Both the position numbers and the translations under genes were made by a program. Positions 53,834-64,000 of a stretch of 64,000 nucleotides of DNA are shown piece after piece (the stretch's first letter is position 1; every line of letters starts with the position of its first letter). The stretch comes from Chelydra serpentina (lineage: Eukaryota; Chordata; Testudines; Chelydridae). The stretch lies in the NCBI GenBank assembly GCA_037349315.1, contig JBAIAC010000051.1:29176001-29240000 (forward strand). The letters are read 5' to 3'. The notes beneath the pieces were generated by a model. It was not told the DNA's origin and searched no databases. It saw nothing but the letters and a program-made list of their open reading frames with translations.

Positions 53834-54891
53834 TCACAGATTCCCTGGCTGAAGCACAGGTCTACCGAAACCAGCGTCATCCCTGGCGTGGGAGACAATC
53901 ACATAGTGCGAGGTGAACATGTGAACTGAGGACCAGGTAGCGGCTCTACAGATGTCCTGGATAGGGACATAGGCCACAAAGGCAGCCGACGAGGCCTGAG
54001 CCCTTGTCGAGTGCGCCCTCACAATAGGTAGCGAGGGAACCCTTGCTAGTTCGTAGCATGTGTGGATGCACGATGTAATCCACCAGGAAAGCCTCTGGGT
54101 GGAGATCGGCTGAACCTTCATGCGCTCGGCTGAAGCAACAAATAGTTGCGAAGACCTGCGGAACAGCTTAGTCCGATCCAGATAAAAAGCCAGTGCCCTG
54201 CGCACATCGAGAGTATGGAGGCTCTGTTCCTCGTCAGAGGCATGAGGTTTTGGGCAGAGGACAGGCAGGAAGATGTCCTGGCCCATGTGAAAGGCGGAGA
54301 CCACCTTGGGGAGGAAAGCAGGGTGTGGGCGGGGATGAACCGTGTCCTTGTAAAAAACCGTGTGTGTGTGTGTGGTGTCGTAGGTCAGGGCCCTGAGCAC
54401 CGAAACCCGCCTGGCTGACGTGATAGCCACGAGGAAGGCTACCTTCCATGAGAGGTGAGACCAGGAGCATGTGGCCAGGGGCTCGAACGGGGGCCCCGTG
54501 AGGTGGGATAACACCAAGTTAGGTCCCACTGAGGAACAGGGGTTCTAGCATACGGAAAGGACCAGTCTAGCCTCTTGAGGAAACGCCCGGTCATGGCATG
54601 GGAGAAAACTGAGCACCCCTGGACTGGCGGATGGAATGCCGATATAGCCGTCAGGTGCACCTTGACGGAGGAAGGTGCTAGACCTTGAGTTCTAAGGTGA
54701 AGGAGGTACTTAAGGATAAGTTGGAGTGGGGCACACATTGGGGAAGTACTCCGCTCGCCCGCCCACCTGGAGAACCTGGACCACTTCGCCAGGTAGGCTT
54801 GGCACGTGGATGGCTTTCTACTTTCTAGGAGGACACTCCTGACCCCTTCCGAACACCTTCTCTCCTCCGCATCTAGCCATTGAGCAGCCAC
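53834..54891 (-). pseudogene. DIRS copy 2 tyrosine recombinase, one frameshift
   Basis: The N-terminal SAM-like part (54891-54530) includes LLESRKPSTCQAYLAKWSRF and SSVKVHLTAISAFHPPVQG. After a single frame change near 54530 the catalytic domain runs to 53834. It has the first Arg in ITSARRVSVLRAL, then RAHSTRAQASS (H-x-x-R) and HMFTSHYVI (nucleophilic Tyr). A (TG)n microsatellite at 54359-54375 lies inside the reading frame as THTHT. All catalytic residues are present, so only the frameshift clearly disables it. Confidence 0.8.
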
Positions 54892-54939
54892 GCTGTCAAA
54901 TATAGGGTGGCCAGGTTGGGGTGGAGGAGTCGGGCCTGG

Positions 54940-55671
54940 TCATGGGAGAGTAGGTCCAGGCGGAGGGCCAACGGCTGCGGAGGGGCCACCAGCAAGCCTA
55001 GGAGGGTCCTGTACCAATGCTGCCAGGCCCAAGCTGGGGGCAATCAGAAGGACGCGTGTCTTGTCCATTTTCACCTTCTCCAGCACCTTGTCTATGAGGG
55101 GGAACGGGGGAAAGGTGTAGAGGAGTTGGCCTGACCATGACAGGAGGAAGGCATCTGAGATCGCGTCCCTCCCCACCCCGCCCCTGGAACAGAACCGGTG
55201 GCAATGCCGGTTCTGTCGGGTCACGAACAGATCTACTTGGGGAGTGCCCCATGCTCGGAAGAGCTGGCGAGTGACCTCCGGGTGGAGCGACCACTCGTGT
55301 TGGGAGAAGTTGTTGGCCTGAGTGTTGTTGACGCCTGGCAGGTGGAAAGCCTTCAGGGAGATGTCGTGGGCTATACAGAACTCCCAGAGGGCCGAGGACC
55401 TTATCCCGCCCTGCCTGTTGATGTAGAACATTGTGGCGGTGTTGTCCGTGAGTTTTCTGACCACCCTGCTGTGCAGTTGTGAGCTGAACACCACACAGGC
55501 TAAGCGTATTGCTCTGAGCTCCCTGACATTTCTATGAAGGGACAACTCCGAGGCTGACCATATTCCTTGGGTCTGTGAGTTCCCTATGTGGGTCCCCCAG
55601 CCCAAGTCCGATGCGTTGGACACTAGGTCTAGCAACAGGGTCGGGTCCCGGAAGGGAATCCCTTGGAGCAT
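54940..55671 (-). pseudogene. DIRS copy 2 RNase H and DAM-like domain
   Basis: An open stretch of about 240 codons. RNase H: VSNASDLGWGTHIG (first Asp replaced by Asn), SLHRNVRELRAIRLACVVF, KLTDNTATMFYINRQGGIRS and HLPGVNNTQANNFSQ. The part after it, TPQVDLFVTRQNRHCHRFCS to LLYTFPPFPLIDKVL, is the DAM-like domain typical of DIRS pol. It lies 48 bp upstream of the recombinase. Confidence 0.8.
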
Positions 55672-55706
55672 ATTGACCGGGAAGGACCACCATTATAGCG
55701 AGGCAA

Positions 55707-56198
55707 TCACTGGCGCCGGTACCGTGAGGACTTTGTCCAGCCTGTCCTGGGCCTGGGAGAAGTCTGAGGCCAGCTCTGGAGAGGCCTCATCCGAAATCTG
55801 GTGTGGTGGACCATGTACGTGCACGTCGCCATGTGGCCCAGGAGTTGCAGGCATGCCCTGGCCGTGGTCACGGGGAACTCCGTGACTGTGGCTATGAGCC
55901 CCTTGAGGGTCTGGAATCTGCCCGGGGAAGGGAGGCTGTGACCTATGAAGGCAAACTCTACTGGTAGGAGGGTCTCCTCAGGAGACACCCAGATACCCTC
56001 CTGCAACCAGTTAAAACCGCCTTTTGCCCTGCTGCTTGCCCCTCGAGGGCCCAGGCCGCGGGGCAGAGTGGGGCTGCCTCTGAGGTCCCCTCTTTTGTGT
56101 CTTGGACCTTTTATAGGCGGGCTCATATTTTGACTGGGGAGCCAGGGCGGGAGCCTGCGGTTTAGGCTTCTCCCTGGCCAACGGGATGTAGAGCCCAA
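55707..56198 (-). pseudogene. DIRS copy 2 RT remnant (core deleted)
   Basis: Only the RT tail survives: LLPVEFAFIGHSLPSPGRFQ and TTARACLQLLGHMATCTYMV, which in related elements follow the YLDDW motif. The fingers and palm, including YxDD, are missing: sequence passes from a Gly/Arg-rich stretch (RGLGPRGASSRAKGG) straight to this tail. An internal deletion of several hundred bases is the simplest reading. Confidence 0.7.
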
Positions 56199-56297
56199 GG
56201 GTTTGCAGGGTAGTACGCGAGTCCTTCATGCCATGGAGTCTCACGTCGTCTGTTTGTTCTGCGAACAGGTCCTTGCCATCAAATGGAAGATCCTGCA

Positions 56298-56789
56298 TCA
56301 CAGACTGCGCCTCCGTGGAAAGCCCAGACAGCAGTAGCCACGATGCCCTACGCATGGACACCGCCGAGGCCATGGACTGAGCAGCTGTGTCGGCTGCATC
56401 TGATGCTGCCTGCAGAGCAGCCTTTGCGGCAGCAGCACCCTCCTCCACAAGCGCCTTAAATTTCTTCCTCTCACGCTCCGGAAGGGAGGGCTCGAATTTC
56501 GGGAGCGAACCCCCCAGGTTAAACTCATAACGGCTGAGGAGCGCTTCATGGTTGGCCTATGGTTTACAGACTCCACAACTAGGGTGTTGGGAGCTGGGTG
56601 GGTATATAGATATTCATGTCCCTTCGTGGGCACAAAGGGCTCTGCCTTCTTTGATATTGGTGCAAGGGAGGCTGGCGTTTGCCAGAAGGCGTTAGAAATG
56701 TTAGCCACCCCTTCATGCAGCGGTAGGGCCACTCTGCCTGGTACCGATGACGAGAAGACATTGAAGAGTGAGTCTGAGGGTCCCTCCAT
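56298..56789 (-). pseudogene. DIRS copy 2 ORF1, gag-like core
   Basis: SDSLFNVFSSSVPGRVALPL and EGVANISNAFWQTPASLAPI then KGHEYLYTHPAPNTLVVESV are conserved DIRS ORF1 motifs; SFHSLIYLLAPEGPSKVALP in the small copy at 24.9 kb is the same region. The overlapping frame (56448-56011) carries the next conserved part (SMRRASWLLLSGLSTEAQSV), so there is a frame change. Confidence 0.65.
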
Positions 56790-57323
56790 CTCCTAAGCTT
56801 GGAGTTGGAGGCTCGATGCTACTCGCTTCAGCAGCTCCTGGTGAGCCCTGAAGTCCTCCTGCGGTGCAGAGGGAGGTGGGGCTGCAACCTTGTCATCCGG
56901 CGCGGGGGAGGATGCCGGTACAGAGCTCTGCATGTCGGCTGGTGCTCTGGGATCCACCCCTTGGTTGGACTCCGCGTGCCGTGCCGAGGATCAGTGATCC
57001 GCTGATCTATCCCTTGGAGGCCTGGATAGTGTGGCAGAGGGAGCCTCCGACACCCCTGCCACCGAGCAAGCCCTCGGTTGGGCATGCATGGGGGGGCCAA
57101 AGGGTCCACTGTCCTTGCCATGGGGGCACTTGCCATTGACCGTGCTGCAGCACTGGCGGCACCAACTGGTCGGATTGGCTGGGTTGGGACGTGGGGGGCT
57201 GCGCATGGGCCAAGGTCAGTGTTAACAGCGACCTGTTGGTACTGTGGGAGCGGTAGGATCTATGGTGCCGAGGGTGATGCCTGCCTCAGGACCGGGACTC
57301 CGACGTTGAGGAACAGTGCCGCC

Positions 57324-58190
57324 TCATGCTACTGCTTCTTGAGATGCTTGACGCGGAGCTGGCGATTCCTGCCGGGAGTCATGGGCACGGTGCCTTGAGG
57401 AGAAGGAGCTGGAGCGTGAACAGTGACAGCGGCCACGCTGGGAGCGACTGCGGGAGCTCCGACTAGAATGGGAGTGTTTACAGTGCCTGTGCCTGTCCCG
57501 TCGATACTCTCTTCTCTGTGTGGAGCAGTGTCTGGAACTCCGATCCGACGGCACCCGACCAGACAGCCTAGTGGGCGACGACAGAGGAGCCTGGAGACTG
57601 TGTCCAGACAGGACGCTGAGCGGCAAGCAGGCCCCAGAGCGGTCCCCTGACCAAGATCTGCGTCAGGTCAGGGTTGACTGCCTGGAGCTCAGCAGCGGCT
57701 TGCGTCTAGTATGGGGCCCGAGTGCTGGTGGTGCCCCAGGCACCTGCAAAGTCATAATGTCTCGGGCTGCCTGGAAGGCCTCTGGTGTCGAAGGCATCCG
57801 GGCATCTGGAGAGGCCTGCATCAACGCGACTGGGCTGCTCCTCTTGACATGAGTCGGAGCTCTGGAGCCCGGGGTGGGAAACTAGGGCTGCCCGACGCGG
57901 GTCTAGCCTCTCCCCTTTCTTTCTCTTGATGACGCTGAGAAGACGGTGCCTTTCTGTTTCTTTGACGGGGAGCGGTGCCTGCCACCGGAAGGTGCCGGGG
58001 GATCGCTGCGCACTGAAGACAAGGTGCCCGGTGCCGAATCCACTCGGCGCACTGGGGTCGGAGCCAGTGCCGACTCCATGAGAAGGGTCCGAAGTCTAAG
58101 GTCTCTTTCTGGGCTTGAAGGACCTGCAGATTTTGCAGCGGTCACTTATGTAGGATTCGCCCAAGCAGCGGAGACAATCAGCGTGCAGGT
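57324..58190 (-). pseudogene. DIRS copy 2 ORF1 N-terminus: zinc motif and RS-rich segment
   Basis: Near 58180-58100 a frame reads DCLRCLGESYISDRCKICRS, a Cys-rich CxxC...CxxC motif; the fragment at 47.6-48.2 kb has the same (CLQCLGEAHQADKCKICKAF). Downstream (57626-57324) is an Arg/Ser/His-rich tract (SSRSSRSRSQRGRC), likely RNA-binding. Frames change between pieces. Confidence 0.6.
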
Positions 58191-58560
58191 CACTTCTGGG
58201 CATCGAACGCCTACAGGAGTCGCACGATTTAAACCCTGGGGCACGGGGCATGCCCCGGCCCGAATGCTAACTACTTAAACTGAAACTTTAAGAACTAAGA
58301 CAAGTACTACTAACAATGAACAACGAGTTCTGGGATGAGCTGCAGCAAGCGAAGTGGCGGCAAGAAGGAACTGGAGGGTGGGGGGGGGTGGGGGGAGTGC
58401 GTGGCTCCCCTTATAACGCTCTATAAAGGCGCCACTCCAGGGGTCACAGCAGCGCTTCCCCTATGGGTACTGCTGAGGGAAAGACTTCCAGCACCGGTGC
58501 ACGTGGCGAGCACGCACACCTACTGTGGAATACACATGAGCAATCACTAGAAGAAGAATC

Positions 58561-59438
58561 TGAGATGACCTTGACAAGCGCAACATGATTAACAGTCTTT
58601 CATTAACTTTAGAAGTTCTTTCCCCCACTATGAGAACTAAGAACACAAAGGCATTTATGTCTGGAAGTAAAAAGAGTAGACTTTTAGTGATCTGCTCTAT
58701 TGAAAAGTTACACAAGACAGGCAGAAGAAAAGAATACCCTTTTGTGCACAAGGGTTTGAGTAACCTTTGACCTGTAACCAAAAGGTCAAAACTCCCTTAA
58801 AGATGGGGTTTCATCAGAAGCTTGGACTTTAGCTTTCCTAGCAACAGGGAAGAGTAGTTTTGCTTATTATATCATTTTTCAAGCACACAGTGAAAGTAGA
58901 TAAAGATGCATAAAAACACTGTATGATTGAAAATTAAGCTTGCACGTTGGTTGGACATAATTTGGACCAATTTAATTCTCAGCCCTCCTCAGACAAGAGG
59001 TGGGAATACCAGCTGTTCGATTGAAAGCAGAGAACCAAACTCCATTCTGCCTGTGAGATCCTAAGAGAAATCAGAATCTCTAAGAATAAGTTTTATTTTC
59101 TCTCTCTGTAACAAAGCACTCCAATGAATGAATCTCTCACTGCTAGTGTTGCTGGCTGAAACTATGGCCACCAGGAATACTATTAAATAAAGAAGCAAGA
59201 AACTCCAACAGGGAAGCATACAAATAGTGCAGGTACTATGATTTAAGTTTTTGGAACGCAGATTAAGACTAATCTAATCAGGTATACTTAGGGGGTTTGC
59301 TCATGTTTATGTATAAGGACATCTCCCCTCATCTTGTCTCTCTCTAAAATGAAAATGAAAGAGAAAGGCAGCAAAACTCCCATAAGTTATTCAGAGAAAG
59401 ACATTTAATACAAAGCAACTCTTAGCCAAGATATTTAC
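58561..59438. other. RBL1 intron, nothing recognised
   Basis: Unique-looking AT-rich DNA between DIRS copy 2 and the exon at 59439. Confidence 0.4.
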
Positions 59439-59656
59439 CTTTCTGTAAAACAGTGCCAGGGAGCCAGTTTTCTTTGGTTTGCTTCCTGTTGACTGATGCG
59501 CTTCCTGTGCTTGATTCATACGGGAATGGTTTGGAGATGCACCAATTAAAGCTTGAGCAGTCAGAGGTACTTGTCCATGACTCTCCACTTTAGACTGCTG
59601 AGATAAATTCACTGAAATGGGAATCAAGGTGATCCCTCCAGTGTCGTTTGCAATAC
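59439..59656 (-). CDS. RBL1: RBL1 (p107) exon, spacer to start of pocket B
   Basis: RBL1/p107 is a nuclear retinoblastoma-family pocket protein that binds E2F4/5 and the MuvB core to repress cell-cycle genes. This 218-base exon is the most 5' RBL1 exon in the window (by human gene structure about the seventh from the end). It encodes the end of the spacer, including ITLIPISVNLSQQSKVES and ALIGASP, then KTGSLALFYRK, which opens pocket B. Acceptor AG is at 59658-59657, and the donor GTAAAT follows at 59438. It begins with two bases of a split codon and ends in phase 0. The preceding exon is not visible up to 64000, where a DIRS element fills the intron. Confidence 0.9.
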
Positions 59657-60620
59657 CTGAAGACATATATACAAACACATTATTTTGAAGCCAAGCTGCA
59701 TAATTTAATTGCAAATATAATCATAATTCACAGAAACAGTTAATGTTAAGATTGTTCTGCAGTGTTTGATGTCAAAGGAATCCTTGATTCCCTGGCAGTG
59801 CATTCATAAAGGAACAACTTTATCATACTCTTGAAAATACTTAAAGGGAGGGACACTGTAAACGTGAAAGATCACACTTCCGTCTAAAACTATTGTTGGT
59901 ACCAAATTTACAAGAAACATTAAATATTCCTATAACTGAAAACTAGCAACATCTTGCTTAATTTTTTTCCAGTTTACTTTGTGAATAGTCAGTTTCACTG
60001 TTTCCCCCGTTATGTTTCTCTCTCAAGCGTCAAAGGAGAGAGAAAGCACATAAATGTTTTTTAATCAATTTCAGAATAAACCCCAAGACCTACTGTTTAA
60101 TTAGAAAGTGTAATCTATCAGAAACAAATATTCTGAAATGGACACATTTACAGTAACCTAGAGCTGACTATCCCTTTAACGAAACAGTTACTTACTGTAA
60201 CTGTGGTTCTTCGAAATATGATGCATACTTGTATTCTAGTTAGGTATGTGCATTTCCAGTGCACTGGAGCCAGAGACTTTTGCTAGCAGTACCTGTAGAG
60301 GGGCAATGCTTGTGTCTTGTGGCTCCTCCCCATGCTATATGAGGTGGCACCGCACCCACCCAACTCAGTTCCTTCATAACGAAATCTCATGAGAGGAGAC
60401 TCCGATGCAGAGGGGACAGAGGGGGGTCATGGAATACATGTTCGCATCATACCTTGAAGAACCAGAGCTACAGTAAGTAACTGTTTCTTCTTTTTCTTCA
60501 AGTAGATGCAGATGTGTATTCCAGTTAGGTGACTCATAAGCAGTACCACAATCTGTAGGCAGGGCTCAGAGTTTACTGGAATAGGGATCACAGGACCGTC
60601 CTTCTGAGGCCTGCATCTGC

Positions 60621-61850
60621 TCAGGAAGATGCGGTAACAGCATAATGGTCCATAATTGTACATATGGATGACCACGTGGCCACTCTCCAAAAGTCCAGTA
60701 AGGAAACGTCACTGAGGAATACTATCGATGTCACTTGCACCCTCATGGAGTGAGCCTGTATCCGCTGAGGAGGCATAGCCAAAGCTATCTCATACATAGT
60801 CTTGATACAGGATGTTATCCATCTAGAGATGGTCAGTGCAGAGACTGCTTGCCCCTTCACTCAGTCTGCGTATGACACAAACAGGCGAGACGAAGCACAA
60901 AATGGCTTAGTCCTGTCCAGATAAAAGGCTAGATATGACCTGACATCCAAGGGTATAGAGATGCTGTTTCTCCAGGGAAGTGTGTGGCTTAGGGAAAAAC
61001 ATGGGTAACTGCCCCGCCTAATTCAGATGAAACAGAGACCCCCTTGGACAAAAACTTTAGGTGTGGTCGCAGCATCACCTTGTCCTTGGAGAACTGAGTG
61101 TAAGGTGGCTCAGTCATGAGGGCCTGCAACTCTCACACTCTTCTTGCAGAAGTGATAGCTATCAGGAACTCAGTTTGCAGAGACAGGAGGGGCAGTGGAC
61201 AAGATACGAGGGGTTCAAACGGACAGCCCATTAGAACAAACAGAACCATGTTTAGGTTCCAAAGAGGAACCAGTACTTGGATCCGAGGATGTAAGCGGAG
61301 AAGCCCTTTCAAAAATCTCATCACCATGGCATTGGAAAAAACAAATGCTGATATTGCTGCCAAATGCTCTCTCAGTGAACTGAGTGCAAGGCCCGATTTC
61401 TGACGATATAACAGGTACTCAAAGATGTCCTGGATGGAAGCCCTGTGAGTTGGGTCCTGCAGGCCAAGGACATCAAGAACCTCTCCCCTTTAACTAGGCC
61501 GTCCTAGTGGAGGACTTCCTACTGTTGAGTAGAACTTGTTGGACAGCCTCCGAGCATTGCTCTTTCTCGTCATTCAGTACAGCAGGATAGAGGGTGCGGC
61601 CATGGTGCTGAGTGAGCAGGTTGGGAAGGAGAGGAAACACTATGGGAGGCTGAATTGACAGAGCAAGGAGATCTGAGAACCAGGACTGTCTCTGCCATGC
61701 TGGAGCAATGAGGACGCTTAGCTCAATCCGCCTTGAGTTTGAGGATGACCTGAGGAATGATTGGAATAGGTGGAAAGGCATACAAAAGAATTGACTGCCA
61801 GCTGTAGTGGAAGGCATTAAGAGAGGGAGCCTGGGCTGAGGCCCCCTCAA
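60621..61850 (-). pseudogene. DIRS copy 3 tyrosine recombinase, degenerate
   Basis: Pieces in several frames: N-terminal (VQQVLLNSRKSSTRTA), middle (MAAISAFVFSNAMVMRFLKG ... FLIAITSARRV with the first Arg) and C-terminal (ISRWITSCIKTMYEIALAMP, then IQAHSMRVQVTS with H-x-x-R, and TIMDHYAVT with Tyr). Catalytic residues remain, but at least two frame changes and stops separate them. Confidence 0.75.
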
Positions 61851-62464
61851 GAACAGAATAGTCTACATTTTCTGTTTTCCCTCATCACACACAGGTCAAT
61901 CGAGGGGATATCCCATGTTGCAACGATGACCTGGAGGACACTCTCCTTCATGGACCACTTGTAGCTCAGGAAGAAAAGCCTGCTGAGATGGTCTGTGAGA
62001 CTTCTATCTACCCCCTGCAAGCGGACTACTACTGGAGTGATGTCTTCAATGCAAAATTGCCATAGGTTGATCGCCTCCAGGCAGAGTAACCTGGAATATG
62101 CTCCCCCTTGTTTGTTCACACAGTACATCACAGTGGTATTGTTGGTGAGTATGTGAACCACTGAGTGTCTGATGCGGTTCCAGAAGGCAAGACATGCATT
62201 ATGGATGGCCCAAAGTTCCAACACATTGACATGGAGTGAGGCTTCCTGTTCCAACCACTGACACTGCATCCTCAATGAGTCCAGATGTACTCCCCAACTC
62301 AGAAGGGAAGCATCGGTAACCACTGACTTGGTCTGAGAGGGACAAGTGAAAGGGACTCCTTGGCACACACAGTGTAGGGACTCCCACCAGCATAAGGAAT
62401 CTAGGACTGGTGGAGGAAGGCGAATCAACCTGTTCAGAGAATGCAAGGCAGGGCAGTAGACCAT
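61847..62464 (-). pseudogene. DIRS copy 3 RNase H and DAM-like domain
   Basis: VVTDASLLSWGVHLDSLRMQ carries the RNase H Asp; HVNVLELWAIHNACLAF the Glu helix; HILTNNTTVMYCVNKQGGAY the strand where the active Asp is replaced by Asn (TNNTT). WDIPSIDLCVMRENRKCRLF is the start of the DAM-like domain, which ends early at a stop near 61847. Confidence 0.75.
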
Positions 62465-62728
62465 CCTTAGCTACATCTGAAAAGGGCGAAGGCGCAGCCT
62501 ACCGAACTGGATCACGTGCATGTAAGCAGGCATGTGACTCAACAGGCTCAGACATATGCAGACAGTAATTGAAGGCTAAGGTTGTAGACTGAGGCAGAGC
62601 TAATTGCTTGGAAGCGGTAGGTCAGCAGGAACACCCTTTACCTTGTGGAATCTAACAGGGGTCTAATGAACGCTTTTTTTTTTTTTTTGAGTGGGAACCA
62701 CGATTGTCTTTGTGGTGTTTAAAGTGAG

Positions 62729-63019
62729 TCAAAGACGGTCAAGCAAATGCAACATGATGTCGACGTGGGTGAGAACCTCCTCCCTGGGGCCACCCTTCAG
62801 TAACCAGTTGTTGAGGTACAGGAGGATGTGGATTCCCTTCCTCCTGAGATACGCCATGACACCACCATGAATTTGGTGAAAACTCAGGAGGTAGAAGAGA
62901 GGCCGAATGGGACAATAGTATAATGAAAGTGGCATTCTCCTACCACACAATGCAGAAATTTCCTCTTGCTCAGTAGAATCGCCACATGAATGTAAGTTCC
63001 AGAGCAGCAAATCAGCCAT
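62729..63019 (-). pseudogene. DIRS copy 3 reverse transcriptase fragment with YLNN
   Basis: GVMAYLRRKGIHILLYLNNW followed by LLKGGPREEVLTH is RT motif C and its flanks. Both catalytic Asp of the expected YLDD are Asn. Upstream RT sequence lies on the far side of the SINE at 63123-63305 and is broken by frameshifts. Confidence 0.75.
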
Positions 63020-63122
63020 TCTGACACCATGTGAGGAGGTTAGCCGGGAGTGACCATGCGAAATCTCATGTATCCGATTAATTTGTTGAGGTCGTTAAAG
63101 TTGAGAATGGGTCTCATCCATT

Positions 63123-63305
63123 CATAGAATCATAGAATATCAGGGTTGGAAGGGACCTCAGGAGGTCATCTAGTCCAACCCCCTGCTCAAAGCAGGACCA
63201 ATCCCCAATTTTTGCCCCAGATCCCCAAGTGGCCCCCTCAAGGATTGTACTCACAACCCTGGGTTTAGCAGGCCAATGCTCAAACCACTGAGCTATCCCT
63301 CCCCC
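63123..63305 (-). mobile_element. SINE in DIRS copy 3
   Basis: Minus orientation, inserted in the RT region of DIRS copy 3. Ends in a C-run (CCCTCCCCCC). Confidence 0.9.
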
Positions 63306-64000
63306 CGATTTTGGTATCAGAAAGTACTAGGAGTAAAAGCTGGGACCTGGTGCTCCAGTGGAACTTCCTCCACCACTTCCAATGTCAACAGAAAGCTGAC
63401 CTGTCTTGTGAGGGGGTCCCTGAAGATGGAGTTTGGGGTTGGGTGCCTAGCCTGATTTGACAGTGTCTAGGACCCAGCTGTTGGAGACAACTGAGTCCCA
63501 AGCACTGCAAAAGCGGGCCAGCTTGTCCCTAAAGAGACAGAGAGGGTGTCGTACTGACTGAATCAGTGCTCAGGACTAAGGAGTTAAAATGGGTGTTTAG
63601 ACAGCACTGAGGGAGGGCGTGTGGACTGTCCAAAACCAGAGCCTGACTGATTCCTCCTGTGGGATCTATCCCTCTTTCTATGGTAATCCTGGTATTTCAG
63701 GGGGAAAGGCTGTGTGAAGAAATGCTGGAGGCGATATTGTTGCTGCTCCTGTGCCCCATAGTGGCATCTTTGCGCGGATGGCGTGCACACTCCCAAGGAC
63801 CTCAAAGTAGCCCTAGAATCCTTAAAGGAGTGCAAAGTGTCATCAGTCTTGTCCAAGAACCAGAGCTGGTGCTAAGAATAAGCAGTTTAAGCAATTGCTT
63901 AGGGCCCTAACCAGCTCAAGGGGGCCCCCTATTAATTACTGGTATGTGTTGTGTGCCACCAAGCAGCATTCTGCAACAAATGCCCGAAACTCCTCATGCA

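Larger units (their letters stand above)
53447..58560 (-). mobile_element. DIRS retrotransposon copy 2
   Basis: A 5.1-kb element that nearly fills an RBL1 intron. The ends are inverted repeats over about 140 bp (left GAGATGTGTTGCTCATGT..., right ...ACATGAGCAATCACTAG). On the minus strand: ORF1 with a CxxC zinc motif and an Arg/Ser-rich segment, a gag-like C-terminal part, an RT remnant lacking its core, RNase H with the DIRS methyltransferase-like (DAM) domain, and a tyrosine recombinase with all catalytic residues. Near its 3' end (53687-53790) lies the internal complementary region. It is the best preserved DIRS copy here. Confidence 0.85.
60178..63870 (-). mobile_element. DIRS retrotransposon copy 3, 5' part outside window or interrupted
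   Basis: The left terminus at 60178 (AACTGTGGTTCTTCGAAATA) is followed by its inverted repeat at 60430-60482 and a second ITR-like segment (60490-60530), as in copies 1 and 2. Reading leftward: ORF1 tail (63856-63584), RT (63019-62729), RNase H (62464-61847), recombinase (61850-60621). A SINE lies in the RT region at 63123-63305. From about 63870 the sequence no longer resembles DIRS, either because another repeat is inserted or because the element ends there. The 5' terminus is not seen. Confidence 0.78.

Noticed and set aside
54359..54375. Exon or functional His/Thr repeat
   Set aside because: It is a TG microsatellite inside the DIRS recombinase frame.

Overview
This is vertebrate nuclear DNA, most likely from a turtle. 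The main evidence is eight copies of a tRNA-headed SINE whose 3' tail matches CR1 LINEs (the tortoise Cry/Pol III type), CR1 3' ends, DIRS retrotransposons, a Gmr1-like Gypsy element and many hAT- and Harbinger-like MITEs. Only two host genes are recognisable, both on the minus strand. The 5' end of SAMHD1 (exon 1 at 17882-18098 inside a CpG island, exon 2 at 12584-12650) lies on the left. The 3' end of RBL1/p107 (seven coding exons between 59656 and 32906, then a 3' UTR to about 30460) lies on the right. The RBL1-SAMHD1 tandem order and orientation match the human 20q11 neighbourhood, which supports both calls.

Layout: 1-12583 is SAMHD1 intron 2 and carries an inverted foldback repeat, SINEs and a 4.9-kb minus-strand Gypsy element (3663-8607) with integrase encoded before reverse transcriptase and a SCAN-like gag. 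12651-17881 is SAMHD1 intron 1, dense in MITEs. 17690-18275 is the CpG-island promoter and first exon. 18270-21080, just upstream of the SAMHD1 start, holds two unrelated minisatellites (a GTCACTGACACC-type array and a 47/50-bp GC-rich VNTR inside a hAT-like element). 21090-30460 is intergenic: CR1 fragments, a nested hAT/CR1/SINE block, a small internally deleted DIRS element, and a solo LTR (27660-28461). 30460-59656 is RBL1, whose introns hold three DIRS copies or fragments, a second solo LTR, a Tigger-like MITE and many Harbinger MITEs. 59657-64000 is a further RBL1 intron with another DIRS element cut by the window edge.

How the parts relate: SAMHD1 (a dNTP hydrolase) and RBL1 (a pocket protein that represses E2F genes) are separate transcription units in the same direction with about 12 kb between them. 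Everything else is repeats or sequence I do not recognise. All five DIRS pieces and the Gypsy element read on the minus strand, in the same sense as both genes. None of the retroelements looks intact: each has frameshifts, stops, deletions, nested insertions or a mutated catalytic site. Element boundaries are read by eye. Those supported by target-site duplications are reliable to the base; the others are approximate.
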